In this document: positions 27,994 to 39,433 of the stretch, one piece after another
Numbering within the stretch: position 1 is the stretch's first letter
Layout of the letters: the number at the start of each line of letters is the position of its first letter
NCBI RefSeq assembly: GCF_000741215.1
Contig: NZ_JGYX01000006.1
Location: 1-64,000, forward strand
Length of the DNA: 64,000 bases
Source: Bifidobacterium pullorum subsp. gallinarum
Lineage (GTDB): Bacteria; Actinomycetota; Actinomycetes; Actinomycetales; Bifidobacteriaceae
Direction of reading: 5' to 3'
Made by a program: the position numbers and the translations under genes
Notes under the pieces: model-generated
Told to the model about the DNA's origin: nothing
Seen by the model: only the letters and a program-made list of their open reading frames with translations
Database searches by the model: none

Positions 27994-28415
27994 GAGTGGT
28001 TGCCTTTCGTGAGGAAATCGATGACGCCCTGTCGGACCTTGTCCGCGTCTCCGGGCATGCCCATCAGTTCGAAGCGGTAGAGGAACGGGACGCCGCATTT
28101 GGCGGCGATGATGGTTCCGGCGGCGCAGTACGCCTCGCCGAAGTTGGTGTTGCCGGAGGCGATGACGCCCCGGATCCACATCCGGTTGCCGGGGTCGTTC
28201 AGGAACCGTTTGACCTGAACGGGCACGGCCTTGCGGGAATCGCCGCCGCCGTAGGTCGGCACCATCAGCACGTAAGGTTCGCGTACGCTGAGCGCGGGGT
28301 CGCCCGCCCTCAGCGGGATGCGGTATACGGCGATGTCGGTGTCCTCGAACCGGCAGCGGGCGACGAATCGTGCGGTGTTCTCGGAGGCGGACGAGAAGTA
28401 GACGAGTGCGCTCAT
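27990..28415 (-). CDS. nrdI: NrdI flavodoxin
   Basis: NrdI (141 aa) is the small FMN protein that supplies the oxidant for assembling the manganese cofactor of NrdF. The flavin phosphate loop is [10 protein letters not shown] and the conserved PTYGGG and [10 protein letters not shown] segments are present. It overlaps nrdH and nrdE by 4 nt each, so the three are translationally coupled. Confidence 0.95.
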   Translation of the reverse strand: MSALVYFSSASENTARFVARCRFEDTDIAVYRIPLRAGDPALSVREPYVLMVPTYGGGDSRKAVPVQVKRFLNDPGNRMWIRGVIASGNTNFGEAYCAAGTIIAAKCGVPFLYRFELMGMPGDADKVRQGVIDFLTKGNHS

Positions 28416-28690
28416 GCCGCCACCGCGGCCGCCATATGGGAGGCGGCATGCGACTCCTCGTCATGCCGCTCAGCCAGGGTACGCAGCAGGTCCGGCCGGT
28501 ATCCGGTCCACACGCGGTCCCCGGCCATGACGACCGGCGCCTGCCGATACCCGGCCGCACGCAGCATCGCCGACGCCTCGGTATCGACCGTCACGTCGAT
28601 CTGCCGATAGGGCACACCCATGCGATCAAGCTGACGTTTTGTGGCGTTGCACTGCGGGCAGCGCGGGGTGCTGTAGACGATGACGGTCAT
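28412..28690 (-). CDS. nrdH: NrdH redoxin
   Basis: NrdH (92 aa) is a glutaredoxin-like electron donor to NrdE that is itself reduced by thioredoxin reductase. The redox pair is CPQC (Cys11, Cys14), and the C-terminal WTGYRPD segment matches NrdH proteins. The ATG at 28690 follows GAGGAG. A tail of about 18 residues beyond the fold, rich in His and Ala, is longer than usual. It is the first gene of the operon, directly behind the NrdR boxes. Confidence 0.93.
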   Translation of the reverse strand: MTVIVYSTPRCPQCNATKRQLDRMGVPYRQIDVTVDTEASAMLRAAGYRQAPVVMAGDRVWTGYRPDLLRTLAERHDEESHAASHMAAAVAA

Positions 28691-28766
28691 GACGTACTCC
28701 TCGGTTCCTTCTGGATCCTGTCGGTTGATGTGTCCCCTACGGTACCCCGAAAGCCACGCGACGTCA

Positions 28767-28814
28767 CCACTATTTCTAGTGATACATATCACACTGAACC
28801 ACCATATCTAGTGG
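28767..28814 (-). promoter_or_regulatory. two NrdR boxes upstream of nrdH
   Basis: CCACTATTTCTAGTGA (28767-28782) and CCACCATATCTAGTGG (28799-28814) both match the NrdR palindrome (acaCTATATATAGTGT type). Their centres are 32 bp apart, three helical turns, the spacing known for cooperative NrdR binding. They lie about 80-125 bp before nrdH. A -10-like element lies between them on the minus strand. NrdR itself is not encoded in the window. Confidence 0.85.
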
Positions 28815-28978
28815 TTATGGGCGTCATTACCCCAATCCGCCAACCACCTCGACACCCCCGACACGCCCCTATACCCGAAGTTCCCGTGCAGATACCGGGA
28901 GATCGTGGTCTTCGACACCCCCACCGCCGCGGCGACGTCCCCCATGCTGGGCTGTCGATTCGTTTTCGTCCTGCTCAT
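28808..28978 (-). pseudogene. LacI-family regulator remnant (N-terminal helix-turn-helix)
   Basis: Only 56 codons remain: ATG at 28978 with GGGAG upstream, then RQPSMGDVAAAVGVSKTTIS and RYLHGNFGY, the classic LacI helix-turn-helix and start of the hinge. The frame then leaves the family pattern and stops inside the distal NrdR box. The effector-binding domain is absent, so this is a truncated gene, though a small DNA-binding peptide cannot be excluded. Confidence 0.75.
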
Positions 28979-29112
28979 GACTCCCATTGTCCATCATTCC
29001 CACATCATCGCGGAGCATCCCAGGTAATCGGATGTTGGACAGTTCCGTGGGACTTGCCGTACCACCGCATAGAATATTTCCGTTTGGCAATGACCCAAAG
29101 TAGGGAGAGTCT

Positions 29113-30459
29113 ATGTTCACCAACGAATATGTCAAGCGCGTGTATGCCCAAGTGGAGCAGCGCGACGGCGACCAGCCCGAGTTTCTGCAGGCGGTCAGGG
29201 AAGTACTCGAAACCCTCGAACCTGTGGTGGCCAGGCACCCCGAGTATGAGGCCAACGCCGTGCTCGAGCGGTTCGTCGAGCCGGAGCGCGTGGTCAAGTT
29301 CCGCGTGGTCTGGATGGACGACGAGGGCAAGCCGCAGGTCAACCGCGGTTACCGCGTGCAGTTCAACTCCGCGATCGGCCCGTACAAGGGCGGTCTGCGC
29401 TTCCACCCGACCGTGACCGAATCGGTGATCAAGTTCCTCGGCTTCGAGCAGATCCTCAAGAACTCGCTGACCACGCTGCCGATGGGCGGCGGCAAGGGCG
29501 GCTCCGACTTCAACCCGAAGGGCCGTTCGGATGCCGAGGTCATGCGCTTCTGCCAGGCCTTCATGACCGAGCTGCAGCGCCACATCGGCCAGTTCACCGA
29601 CGTTCCGGCGGGCGACATCAACGTCGGTGCCCGTGAAATCGGCTATCTGTTCGGCCAGTACAAGCGCATCCGCGACGAATACTCGGGCGTGCTGACCGGC
29701 AAGGGTCTGGAATTCGGCGGCTCACTGGCCCGTACCGAGGCCACCGGCTACGGCCTGTGCTACTACACGCAGGAGGCCCTGCGCGTGCTGCGTGGCGATT
29801 CGTTCGAGGGCAAGACCGTGGCGATCTCCGGCTCCGGCAACGTGGCGATCTTCGCCACCGAGAAGGCTCAGGCCCTCGGCGCCAAGGTGGTGACCGTCTC
29901 CGATTCCAACGGCTACATCTACGATCCGAACGGCATCCAGCTCGACGTGGTCAAGGACATCAAGCTCGGCCACCGCGGCCGCATCAAGGAGTACGCCGAG
30001 CGCGTGCCGGGTTCCGAATACCATGAGGGCTGCAAGGGCGTGTGGACCGTCAAGTGCGACATCGCGCTGCCCTGCGCCACCCAGAACGAGATCGACGAGG
30101 AATCCGCCAAGGCGCTGGTGGCCAACGGCTGCACCGTGGTCTGCGAGGGCGCGAACATGCCCTCCACCCCGGAGGCCATTGAGGTGTACAAGGCCAACAA
30201 CGTGCTGTACGGCCCGGCCAAGGCCGCGAACGCCGGCGGCGTGGCCGTCTCCGGTCTGGAGATGAGCCAGAACAGCTACCGTCTGGCGTGGAGCTTCGAG
30301 GAGACCGACGCCAAGCTCAAGGGCATCATGGAGTCCATCGTGGCCAACACCCTGGCCGCCGCCAAGGAGTACGGCGAGGAAGGCGATCTGATGGCCGGCG
30401 CGAACATCGCGGGCTTCGTCAAGGTGGCCGACGCGATGGTCGCCCAGGGCTGGTGCTGA
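29113..30459 (+). CDS. gdhA: NADP-type glutamate dehydrogenase
   Basis: The 448-aa enzyme makes glutamate from 2-oxoglutarate and ammonium, a main route of nitrogen assimilation in bifidobacteria. The catalytic-lysine motif PMGGGKGGSDFNPKG, the GPYKGGLRFHP segment and the nucleotide-binding SGSGNVA are present, and the length is that of hexameric bacterial GDH. GGGAG precedes the ATG by about 5 nt, and a -10 (TAGAAT) lies near 29070. A strong terminator follows. Confidence 0.97.
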   Translation: MFTNEYVKRVYAQVEQRDGDQPEFLQAVREVLETLEPVVARHPEYEANAVLERFVEPERVVKFRVVWMDDEGKPQVNRGYRVQFNSAIGPYKGGLRFHPTVTESVIKFLGFEQILKNSLTTLPMGGGKGGSDFNPKGRSDAEVMRFCQAFMTELQRHIGQFTDVPAGDINVGAREIGYLFGQYKRIRDEYSGVLTGKGLEFGGSLARTEATGYGLCYYTQEALRVLRGDSFEGKTVAISGSGNVAIFATEKAQALGAKVVTVSDSNGYIYDPNGIQLDVVKDIKLGHRGRIKEYAERVPGSEYHEGCKGVWTVKCDIALPCATQNEIDEESAKALVANGCTVVCEGANMPSTPEAIEVYKANNVLYGPAKAANAGGVAVSGLEMSQNSYRLAWSFEETDAKLKGIMESIVANTLAAAKEYGEEGDLMAGANIAGFVKVADAMVAQGWC

Positions 30460-30497
30460 CCTCCGGCATGGCCCGATAGAGCCCGACTACTCGACTA

Positions 30498-30526
30498 GGG
30501 GACTCCCGCAACTTGCGGGAGTCCCC
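30498..30526 (+). terminator. gdhA terminator
   Basis: GGGGACTCCCGCAA and TTGCGGGAGTCCCC form a near-perfect long stem with a tiny loop, followed by TTTGTGT. Confidence 0.9.
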
Positions 30527-30574
30527 TTTGTGTATAACCGAACCTGATACCCGGCTGCGTCCACGCATAAAAAT

Positions 30575-30598
30575 ATCCCGCACCATGCGGTGCGGGAT
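30575..30598 (-). terminator. terminator of the gyrB-gyrA-DUF3566 unit
   Basis: ATCCCGCACC and GGTGCGGGAT arms have a 4-nt loop and are followed on the minus strand by a run of T. Confidence 0.85.
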
Positions 30599-30620
30599 GT
30601 CCGATATCGAGATATGCCGA

Positions 30621-31172
30621 TCAGTCGTCGCCAAGGGTGACGTGGATGCCGCCGACCAGCGAACTGACCACGTTATACAGCAGCGCCACGATGGTGATCA
30701 GCACCGTGACAATCACGACCTCGATGATCGAGAAGATCGTCACGGCCGACAGCACGGTGCTCAGCGAGAACACGTTCGCCAGATCCAATCCGCTGGCATC
30801 CAGACCGGTGGTTGAGACCAGCTGGGTGATCTGATCGAACACGCCCACCACATTCAGCAGCGCCCACAGCAGGCCGGCGGCCACGATCTGAATGAGACCT
30901 GCGGCGATCGACAGCATGAACGTGACCTTGGCCACGGACCAGGCATCCACGCGCGTCAGCGACAGGCTCATGCGACGTGCCCTCGGCGCGGGACGGCGCA
31001 CCGGACGGGAGGGAATCGTGCCACCGGAATGCTCACGCTCCTGCTCCTCGCTGATCAACGGCTGATTGGAGACGGAACGTGCCACTCGCGGAGCGGCCGA
31101 CTCCTGCTGGTCGTCCATATAGTCGACGACCCCATCCACCTCGGGATTCTGATCCTCAGGATTCTCACTCAT
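30621..31172 (-). CDS. DUF3566 transmembrane protein
   Basis: The 183-aa protein has a polar N-terminal half and two long hydrophobic segments (about 85-112 and 140-170) in the DUF3566 domain (MSLSLTRVDAWSVAKVTFML ... VVSSLVGGIHVTLGDD). DUF3566 genes follow gyrA in many Actinobacteria, including mycobacteria, where the product is a membrane protein of unclear role near the division and envelope machinery. It is 56 nt after gyrA and very likely cotranscribed with it. Confidence 0.9.
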   Translation of the reverse strand: MSENPEDQNPEVDGVVDYMDDQQESAAPRVARSVSNQPLISEEQEREHSGGTIPSRPVRRPAPRARRMSLSLTRVDAWSVAKVTFMLSIAAGLIQIVAAGLLWALLNVVGVFDQITQLVSTTGLDASGLDLANVFSLSTVLSAVTIFSIIEVVIVTVLITIVALLYNVVSSLVGGIHVTLGDD

Positions 31173-31228
31173 CGTTGCTCCTTGGAAATCAAGCTCTTGT
31201 ACGTGACGCTACCAGTGTTTCAGGACGA

Positions 31229-33886
31229 TTACTCGCCGTCCGGGCCGGTCTGCACAATCTCAACAGGCTGGGACTGCCCCTTTTCGGACTGTTCCGGCGC
31301 TTCGTCGGTCTCGTCGTCGTCCTGCTCGGCATTGCGGGCGATCGAGATGATCACGTCGCCCTTGTCCGGCTTGGCCAGGGTCACGCCCTGCGTGGTACGA
31401 CCGGTGCGCTTGACCTCGGACACATCGGAGCGGATCACCTTGCCGGAACGCATGATGGCCATGACCTGATCGCCTTCGTCCACCACCAGCGCGCCGACCA
31501 GGGATCCACGTTCGTCGGTCAGTTGCACGGCCTTGACGCCGAAGCCGTTACGGCCCTGCAGACGGTATTCGCTGATCGCGGTGCGCTTGGCGAAGCCCTC
31601 GTCGGTGACCACCAGCAGATCCTTGTCAGTGTCTCCCCAGACCACATCCATGGCCAGCAGCTCGTCGCTGTCGCGGAACTTCATGCCCTGCACGCCGGCG
31701 GTCTGACGGCCCATCGGACGAAGCTGCTCGTCGTCCGCCTTGAACTTCAGACTCATGCCGTGGCGCGAAACCAAGATGATGTCGTCCTCGGCGTTGCACA
31801 GCGCGGCGCCGATCAGCTCGTCCGCGTTCTCGCCGTTCTCGTCGGCCATCAGGCGCACGGCGATCAGGCCGCCCTGACGCGGCGAATCGTACTCGGCCAG
31901 CGCGGTCTTCTTGACCTTGCCGGAACGAGTGGCCAGCACCAGGTACTTGGCGACCTCGTAGTTCGGGATCGACAGTACGGTCTGGATCGACTCGCCGGGC
32001 GCGAACTGCAGCAGGTTGGCCACATGCTGACCCTTGGAGTCGCGCGACCCCTCGGGCAGCTCGTACGCCTTCAGACGGTAGACGCGCCCCTTGTTGGTGA
32101 AGAACAGCAGCCAGTTGTGCGTCGAGGTCAGGAAGAAGTGGTCGACCACGTCGTCCTCGCGCAGCTTGGCGCCCTTGATGCCCTTGCCGCCGCGGTGCTG
32201 GGCGCGGTATTCGTCGGCCTTGGTGCGCTTGATGAAGCCGGAGTGCGTGACGGTGACGACCACGTTCTCCTCGGCGATCAGGTCCTCCACGTTCATCTCG
32301 CCGGAGTACGGCAGGATGCGCGTGCGACGTTCGTCGCCGTACTTGGCCACGATCTCGTCGAGCTCGTCGCCCACGATCTTGCGCTGGCGTTCCGGCTTGG
32401 CCAGGATGTCCTCGTAATCGGCGATCCTGCGCATGAGCTCGTTATGCTCGTCCAGGATCTTCTGCGCCTCCATGTTGGCCAGACGCACCAGCTGCATCGA
32501 CAGGATGGCGTCGGCCTGGACCTGGTCGATGTCCAGGAACTCCATCAGCTTCGGTCGGGCGTCCTCGCGGCCCTGGCTGGAGCGGATGAGCCGGATGACC
32601 TCCTCGATGGCGTCCAGCGCCTTGAGCAGACCCTGCAGGATATGGTCGCGTTCCTCAGACTCCCGCTTGAGATAGCGGGTGCGGCGTTCGATGACGTCCA
32701 GCTGGTGCTTCACCCAATGGCGGACGAACGCGTCCAGCGACAGCGTGCGCGGCACGCCATCGACCAGCGCCAGCATGTTCGCGCCGAAGGTCTGCTGCAG
32801 CTGCGAATGCTTGTACAGGTTGTTGAGCACCACCTTCGGCACCGCGTCGCGCTTGAGCACCAGCACCAGGCGCTGGCCGGTGCGGCCCGAGGTCTCATCG
32901 CGCATGTCCGCGATGCCCTGGATCTTGCCGTCGCGCACGGCCTCGCGGATCGACGCGGCCAGACGGTCGGGGTTGACCTGGTACGGCAGTTCGGTGACCA
33001 CCAGGCACATACGGCCCTTGATCTCCTCGGTGTTGACTACGGCGCGCATCGTGATCAGGCCGCGACCGGTACGGTATGCCTGTTCGATGCCCTTGTGGCC
33101 GAGGATGGTCGCGCCAGTGGGGAAGTCGGGGCCCTTGATGCGGGCGATCAGCGCGTCCAGCAGTTCCTCACGGCTGGCGTCGGGGTGGTCGAGCGCCCAG
33201 TGCACGCCGTCCGCAACCTCGCGCATGTTGTGCGGGGGGATGTTGGTGGCCATGCCGACGGCGATGCCGGAGGAGCCGTTGACCAGCAGGTTCGGGAAGC
33301 GAGCCGGCAGCACGGTCGGCTCCTGGGTCTTGCCGTCGTAGTTGGGCACGAAGTCGACGGTGTCCTTGTCGATGTCGCGCACCATCTCCATCGCCAGCTG
33401 TGCCATACGGCACTCGGTGTAACGCATGGCGGCCGCCGGGTCGTCGCCGGGGGAGCCGAAGTTGCCCTGGCCGTCCACCAGCAGGTAGCGCATCGCCCAC
33501 GGCTGGGCCATACGCACCAACGTGTCGTAGATGGCCGAGTCGCCGTGCGGATGGTACTTACCCATCACGTCGCCGACCACGCGGGAGCACTTGTTGTATC
33601 CGCGATCCGGGCGGTAGCCGCCGTCGTACATCGCGTACACCACACGGCGGTGCACGGGCTTCATGCCGTCGCGCACGTCCGGCAACGCGCGCTCCACGAT
33701 CACCGACAGGGCATAGGCCAGATACGATTCACGCATCTCCTTCTGCAGGTCGGTCGGCTGGATGCGTTCCCCGGACATCAGACCATAGTCGGTGTCATCG
33801 GCCTCCTGAGGGCTTAACGGCTCCATCGAGCCGTTGGGCAGGTGCTGTTCGTCGGCACCCTCGTTCGTGTTCATTTCGTCTGCCAC
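31229..33886 (-). CDS. gyrA: DNA gyrase subunit A
   Basis: GyrA (885 aa) cuts and rejoins DNA during supercoiling. The catalytic tyrosine is Tyr156 in AAAMRYTE. The quinolone-determining region [11 protein letters not shown] keeps Ser117 and Asp121, the residues normally linked with quinolone sensitivity. The C-terminal half holds the six-bladed DNA-wrapping domain, and the GyrA-box-like stretch is near [10 protein letters not shown]. Start is GTG at 33886; an in-frame ATG follows four codons later. It is 22 nt after gyrB. Confidence 0.98.
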   Translation of the reverse strand: MADEMNTNEGADEQHLPNGSMEPLSPQEADDTDYGLMSGERIQPTDLQKEMRESYLAYALSVIVERALPDVRDGMKPVHRRVVYAMYDGGYRPDRGYNKCSRVVGDVMGKYHPHGDSAIYDTLVRMAQPWAMRYLLVDGQGNFGSPGDDPAAAMRYTECRMAQLAMEMVRDIDKDTVDFVPNYDGKTQEPTVLPARFPNLLVNGSSGIAVGMATNIPPHNMREVADGVHWALDHPDASREELLDALIARIKGPDFPTGATILGHKGIEQAYRTGRGLITMRAVVNTEEIKGRMCLVVTELPYQVNPDRLAASIREAVRDGKIQGIADMRDETSGRTGQRLVLVLKRDAVPKVVLNNLYKHSQLQQTFGANMLALVDGVPRTLSLDAFVRHWVKHQLDVIERRTRYLKRESEERDHILQGLLKALDAIEEVIRLIRSSQGREDARPKLMEFLDIDQVQADAILSMQLVRLANMEAQKILDEHNELMRRIADYEDILAKPERQRKIVGDELDEIVAKYGDERRTRILPYSGEMNVEDLIAEENVVVTVTHSGFIKRTKADEYRAQHRGGKGIKGAKLREDDVVDHFFLTSTHNWLLFFTNKGRVYRLKAYELPEGSRDSKGQHVANLLQFAPGESIQTVLSIPNYEVAKYLVLATRSGKVKKTALAEYDSPRQGGLIAVRLMADENGENADELIGAALCNAEDDIILVSRHGMSLKFKADDEQLRPMGRQTAGVQGMKFRDSDELLAMDVVWGDTDKDLLVVTDEGFAKRTAISEYRLQGRNGFGVKAVQLTDERGSLVGALVVDEGDQVMAIMRSGKVIRSDVSEVKRTGRTTQGVTLAKPDKGDVIISIARNAEQDDDETDEAPEQSEKGQSQPVEIVQTGPDGE

Positions 33887-33908
33887 GATGTTCTACATCC
33901 CTTCATAC

Positions 33909-36014
<2,106 letters not shown>

Positions 36015-36150
36015 CTACTTGATTTCCTTACGTACGAAGGTTCTACTTTCATACGATATGCCCTAAAACGCAAATAACAGGGCCTTCTAGGGTCTAAATA
36101 CTCTATCTAATACCCTACTCGTCTACAGGGACTTTGCGCCTAGAGCGCCA

Positions 36151-36630
36151 TTATCGGCCCCAGCGCCGCATATGGACGTATCGGCCCTGCGACTGCCGTG
36201 GTCCGGTGACCTGGATGCGTTCGATATCGAGCCCCGCCAGCCGTTCCCGGATCGTCGCCGTCAACTGCGGAACCAGATAGTTCAGTTGCGTGGCCCACAC
36301 CGGGGATTCCGCGCGGATGGTCAGCACGCCGTCGCGGAAATCCGCGACCTGCGAATGCGCGGCGATCGCATCGCCCACCACCAGATTCCATTGGGTGCGC
36401 AGCTGCGCCACCTTCAGATGGGGCACCCAATGGCCCTCGCCGGCAATCGTCCCCAGCACCCCGCCCAACGTATCCGGGTCACGACCGGGCTTGCCGAAGT
36501 TCTCCCAGGCCTCCTCCGCCTTGCGCTCACGGTCGCGGTGCGAATCCGACCGGGCCATCAGCCGGTCGAACACCTCGGCGGGCAGCCGGCGCTGATCCAG
36601 GTGCAGCAGTACGACGGCGGGAACGCTCAT
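36151..36630 (-). CDS. DciA-like (DUF721) replication protein
   Basis: The 159-aa protein carries a DUF721 domain (WNLVVGDAIAAHSQVADFRDG ... SPVWATQLNYL). DUF721 proteins such as mycobacterial DciA load or regulate the replicative helicase in bacteria without DnaC. It overlaps the recF stop by 4 nt, and its place between recF and gyrB is the conserved actinobacterial location. Confidence 0.9.
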   Translation of the reverse strand: MSVPAVVLLHLDQRRLPAEVFDRLMARSDSHRDRERKAEEAWENFGKPGRDPDTLGGVLGTIAGEGHWVPHLKVAQLRTQWNLVVGDAIAAHSQVADFRDGVLTIRAESPVWATQLNYLVPQLTATIRERLAGLDIERIQVTGPRQSQGRYVHMRRWGR

Positions 36631-37835
36631 GCCTCACCCGTATCCGCGGATCGCCGCATATTCTCCAGGAATTCCCGCGCCATCGCGTCCGGGTCGTGGG
36701 CCAGACGCTGGCTCTCCGCCAGCTGCGCCACGTCGATGACGTGCATCCCCGGTGATGCCGGGATGTCGTTCCGGGCCGCCGCCGTGATGAACACCTGCTC
36801 CCGGCCCTGCGCGAACTCCATGATCTGACGGCGTCGTGCATCGTCCAACTGCGCGAACACGTCGTCCAGGATGATGATCGGGTCGATGCCGCGCTCCTGC
36901 GCCACCAGCTCGTGCAGCGCCATCTTCAGCGCCCACGCCAACGTCCACATCTCGCCGTTGGACGCGAACTCACGGGCCGGCATGCCATGGAGCAGCACGG
37001 TCATGTCGTCTCGCTGCGGACCGATCAGGTTCTGCCCGCGCGCCACCTCGCCCGCATACAACCGCTGGAAGCGGCGGCTGAGCTCCTGTTCCGGCTGGTC
37101 GAAGAGCAGGACCTCATCGAACGAGGGCTGATAGGCCAGTTCCGCCTGTTGTCCCTCGCCAGCCACGGCGGCGTAGATGCGGGAGAACGGCTCCTTCAGC
37201 CGGTCCACCAGGGACGCCCTCAGCCTGGTCAGTTCCACGCCGACCTCGATGAACTGCCCCGTCCAGATCTCCAGACCGCTCAACGCCGCCGGTGCGTCAT
37301 CCGCCCGCTGCCCCAACTGTTTGAGCAAGGCCGCCCGTTGCTTGGCGATATGGGTGCACTGCTGGAGCAGATCCGCATACTCGGGGGCCAGCAGCACCCC
37401 GGACTGGTTGAGCAAGGTTCGGCGCGCGGAGGGGTCGCCGGCCACCAATCGCTGGTCCTCGGGGGCGAAGGCGATGCACGGCACCCTGCCGACGATATCC
37501 CTCATATAGTGGGAGGCGCCGCCGTTGATGCGGGCACGGTTCGCGCCACGGGCGTTGAGGGTGATCTCATACGTGGTGTCCGCCGGATCACGCCCGTCCG
37601 ATGCCGCCTCTGACGTATTGACGCGGATGGTGGCCGAGGCGGCGTGCTGCTGGATGAGCGGGGCCAGGGTGGAGGCCCGGTGGCTGGCGCCGGTACCGAG
37701 GACTTCGATGGATTCGACCAGATTGGTCTTGCCCAGGCCATTGGCCCCGTACAGCACCGTGATGCCCGGTTCGAAATCCACCACGCACCGGGTCCATGAA
37801 CGGAAATGGTCCAGCGCCAGCCGTGTAATATGCAC
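36627..37835 (-). CDS. recF: DNA repair and replication protein RecF
   Basis: RecF (402 aa) is an SMC-like ATPase that loads RecA at gaps. Walker A is YGANGLGKTN, the signature region is around RRTLLNQSG, and Walker B is PIIILDDVFAQLD. Start is probably GTG at 37835, with only a weak Shine-Dalgarno sequence, 16 nt after dnaN. It is part of the dnaN-recF-dciA cluster. Confidence 0.96.
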   Translation of the reverse strand: MHITRLALDHFRSWTRCVVDFEPGITVLYGANGLGKTNLVESIEVLGTGASHRASTLAPLIQQHAASATIRVNTSEAASDGRDPADTTYEITLNARGANRARINGGASHYMRDIVGRVPCIAFAPEDQRLVAGDPSARRTLLNQSGVLLAPEYADLLQQCTHIAKQRAALLKQLGQRADDAPAALSGLEIWTGQFIEVGVELTRLRASLVDRLKEPFSRIYAAVAGEGQQAELAYQPSFDEVLLFDQPEQELSRRFQRLYAGEVARGQNLIGPQRDDMTVLLHGMPAREFASNGEMWTLAWALKMALHELVAQERGIDPIIILDDVFAQLDDARRRQIMEFAQGREQVFITAAARNDIPASPGMHVIDVAQLAESQRLAHDPDAMAREFLENMRRSADTGEA

Positions 37836-37851
37836 TCCGCGGCCTCGGCTC

Positions 37852-38976
37852 TCAGTTGTTGAAGCGCATCGGCACCAGCAGGTAGCGGTAGTCCATCGAT
37901 TCGTCCGAATCGGCTTCCTGCTGACCGTTGAACTCCACCGGCTTGACGGCGGTGGTCATCTTCATGCGCACGAACGGTTCCGTGATGGCACTCAGGCCCT
38001 CGATCAGGTATGAGGGGTTGAAGGCCACGGTGATGTCGTCGCCGTCCATGTCGATGTCCAGCGTCTCGATAGCCTGCGCCTCGTCCACGGCGCCTGCGGA
38101 CAGGGTGAGTTCCTGGCCTTCGAACACCATGCGGATCGGGGCGTTGCGTTCGGCCACCAGTGCCACGCGCTTGATGGCCCCCAGCAGCACCTGCTTGTCG
38201 ATCACGGCCTGGATCGGGTATTCGTCGGCGAACAGACGGTCCACGGCGGGGAATTCGCCGTCGATGACCTGCGAGGTGGAGGTGCGTCCGGCGTTCTCGA
38301 AGCCCAGCAGCGACGGGGTGTCGGTATCGAGGTCCAGAACCACGTTCTGGTGCTCGTCCAGCGAGCGGGCCACGTCGCGCAGCAGGGAGCCGCGTACCAG
38401 CGTGGTGGTGCTGAGGTCGCGGTCCTGCGGGGTCCAGGAGAAGCTGGAGCGGGACAGGCGGAAGCGGTCGGTGGAGGTCATGACGACCTTGTCGCCCTCG
38501 AACTGGATGCGGACGCCGGTCAGCACCGGACGGTTCTCCTCGCGGGAGACGGCAACACTGGCCTGGGACACGGCCTGTACGAAGGTCGGCGCGTCGACCT
38601 GGCCGATCTTGGCCGGCACGATCGGCAGATCGGGGTATTCGGTATCCGGCATGAGCTGCAGAGTGAAGGTGGATTTGCCGGAACTGATGGTCAGCGTCGA
38701 GGCGTCGGTGGACAGGTAGGTCTTTTCCGCAGGCAGTGACTTGGTGATGTCGGCCAGCAGTTTGCCGAGCACCAGGGCCGTGCCGGGTTCGTCGATGCCT
38801 GCCTCGATGTGATGGCGGGCGGAAATTTCGTAGTTGAATGCGGAAAGTTGCAGGGTGCCGTCGATGGCTTCGAGACGGATACCTGCCAGAATCGGGTTGG
38901 CGGGACGGGCGTCAATGACGCGTGTGGTCCAGGCCACGGCATCGGCTAGAGCTGCGGAATCGATTTCGACTTTCAT
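37852..38976 (-). CDS. dnaN: DNA polymerase III beta sliding clamp
   Basis: DnaN (374 aa) forms the dimeric ring that tethers the polymerase. Three clamp domains follow each other, starting MKVEIDSAALADAVAW, and the protein ends in YLLVPMRFNN as most clamps do (a polar tail after the conserved MP.R). ATG at 38976 follows GAGGAC; the frame is open to 39159, but that part runs into DnaA boxes and is not coding. Upstream lies one of the DnaA-box clusters. Confidence 0.97.
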   Translation of the reverse strand: MKVEIDSAALADAVAWTTRVIDARPANPILAGIRLEAIDGTLQLSAFNYEISARHHIEAGIDEPGTALVLGKLLADITKSLPAEKTYLSTDASTLTISSGKSTFTLQLMPDTEYPDLPIVPAKIGQVDAPTFVQAVSQASVAVSREENRPVLTGVRIQFEGDKVVMTSTDRFRLSRSSFSWTPQDRDLSTTTLVRGSLLRDVARSLDEHQNVVLDLDTDTPSLLGFENAGRTSTSQVIDGEFPAVDRLFADEYPIQAVIDKQVLLGAIKRVALVAERNAPIRMVFEGQELTLSAGAVDEAQAIETLDIDMDGDDITVAFNPSYLIEGLSAITEPFVRMKMTTAVKPVEFNGQQEADSDESMDYRYLLVPMRFNN

Positions 38977-39115
38977 GCTGTCCTCGTTTCGTTCAGGTGC
39001 TGAGTTCATTCTAGCTGTTGCCGTGATGAACGGAACGGGAGTCTGGGGGCGGACGTTATGGTTGCGGCGATTACCTGTACACGGGGAATAGTCAACACCA
39101 TAAGCACGGTGGATA

Positions 39116-39349
39116 TGTGGATAACAATCTGGATCGTATGCGGGAGAACGGTTATCCACAGGTGTGTGAATGTGGATAAGTGAAGGACAGCGTGTGGATA
39201 AGTCTTGAAGTTATCCACCGGCAACGGGCGGCTCCGCGCGTATCCACATGTTAGGCGTGGTTGCGCACGCATTGTCCACCGCGATTTTGCGTGTCGTCCA
39301 CCAGTTATCCAGAGGGTTTACCCACATTTGTGAATAAGTATGTGGATAA
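39116..39349. other. DnaA-box cluster upstream of dnaN (origin part 1)
   Basis: Five perfect TTATCCACA boxes are seen (39116-39124 rev, 39152-39160 fwd, 39171-39179 rev, 39193-39201 rev, 39341-39349 rev). Near matches lie at 39211, 39240, 39305, 39318 and 39329. In Actinobacteria the dnaA-dnaN interval is the usual oriC, so this is the best origin candidate. The stretch from about 39315 to 39370 is the most AT-rich part and could be the unwinding element. Confidence 0.85.
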
Positions 39350-39368
39350 CTTTGTGCATACGAATATG

Positions 39369-39406
39369 ACGACGCCCTCCCACGGTGACCGCAGGGAGGG
39401 CGTCGT
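39369..39406 (-). terminator. terminator after the DUF1846 gene
   Basis: ACGACGCCCTCCC and GGGAGGGCGTCGT form a perfect 13-bp stem, 28 nt after the stop codon and at the edge of the DnaA-box cluster. Confidence 0.8.
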
Positions 39407-39433
39407 ATGCGGTGGCGCAGCAGCGCCTGCTGA

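Noticed and set aside
28869..29342. 157-codon minus-strand frame before nrdH
   Set aside because: It overlaps the gdhA start in antisense; the LacI-like fragment in another frame explains the coding signal.
31079..33817. 912-codon plus-strand open frame over gyrA
   Set aside because: Antisense shadow; gyrA is unambiguous.
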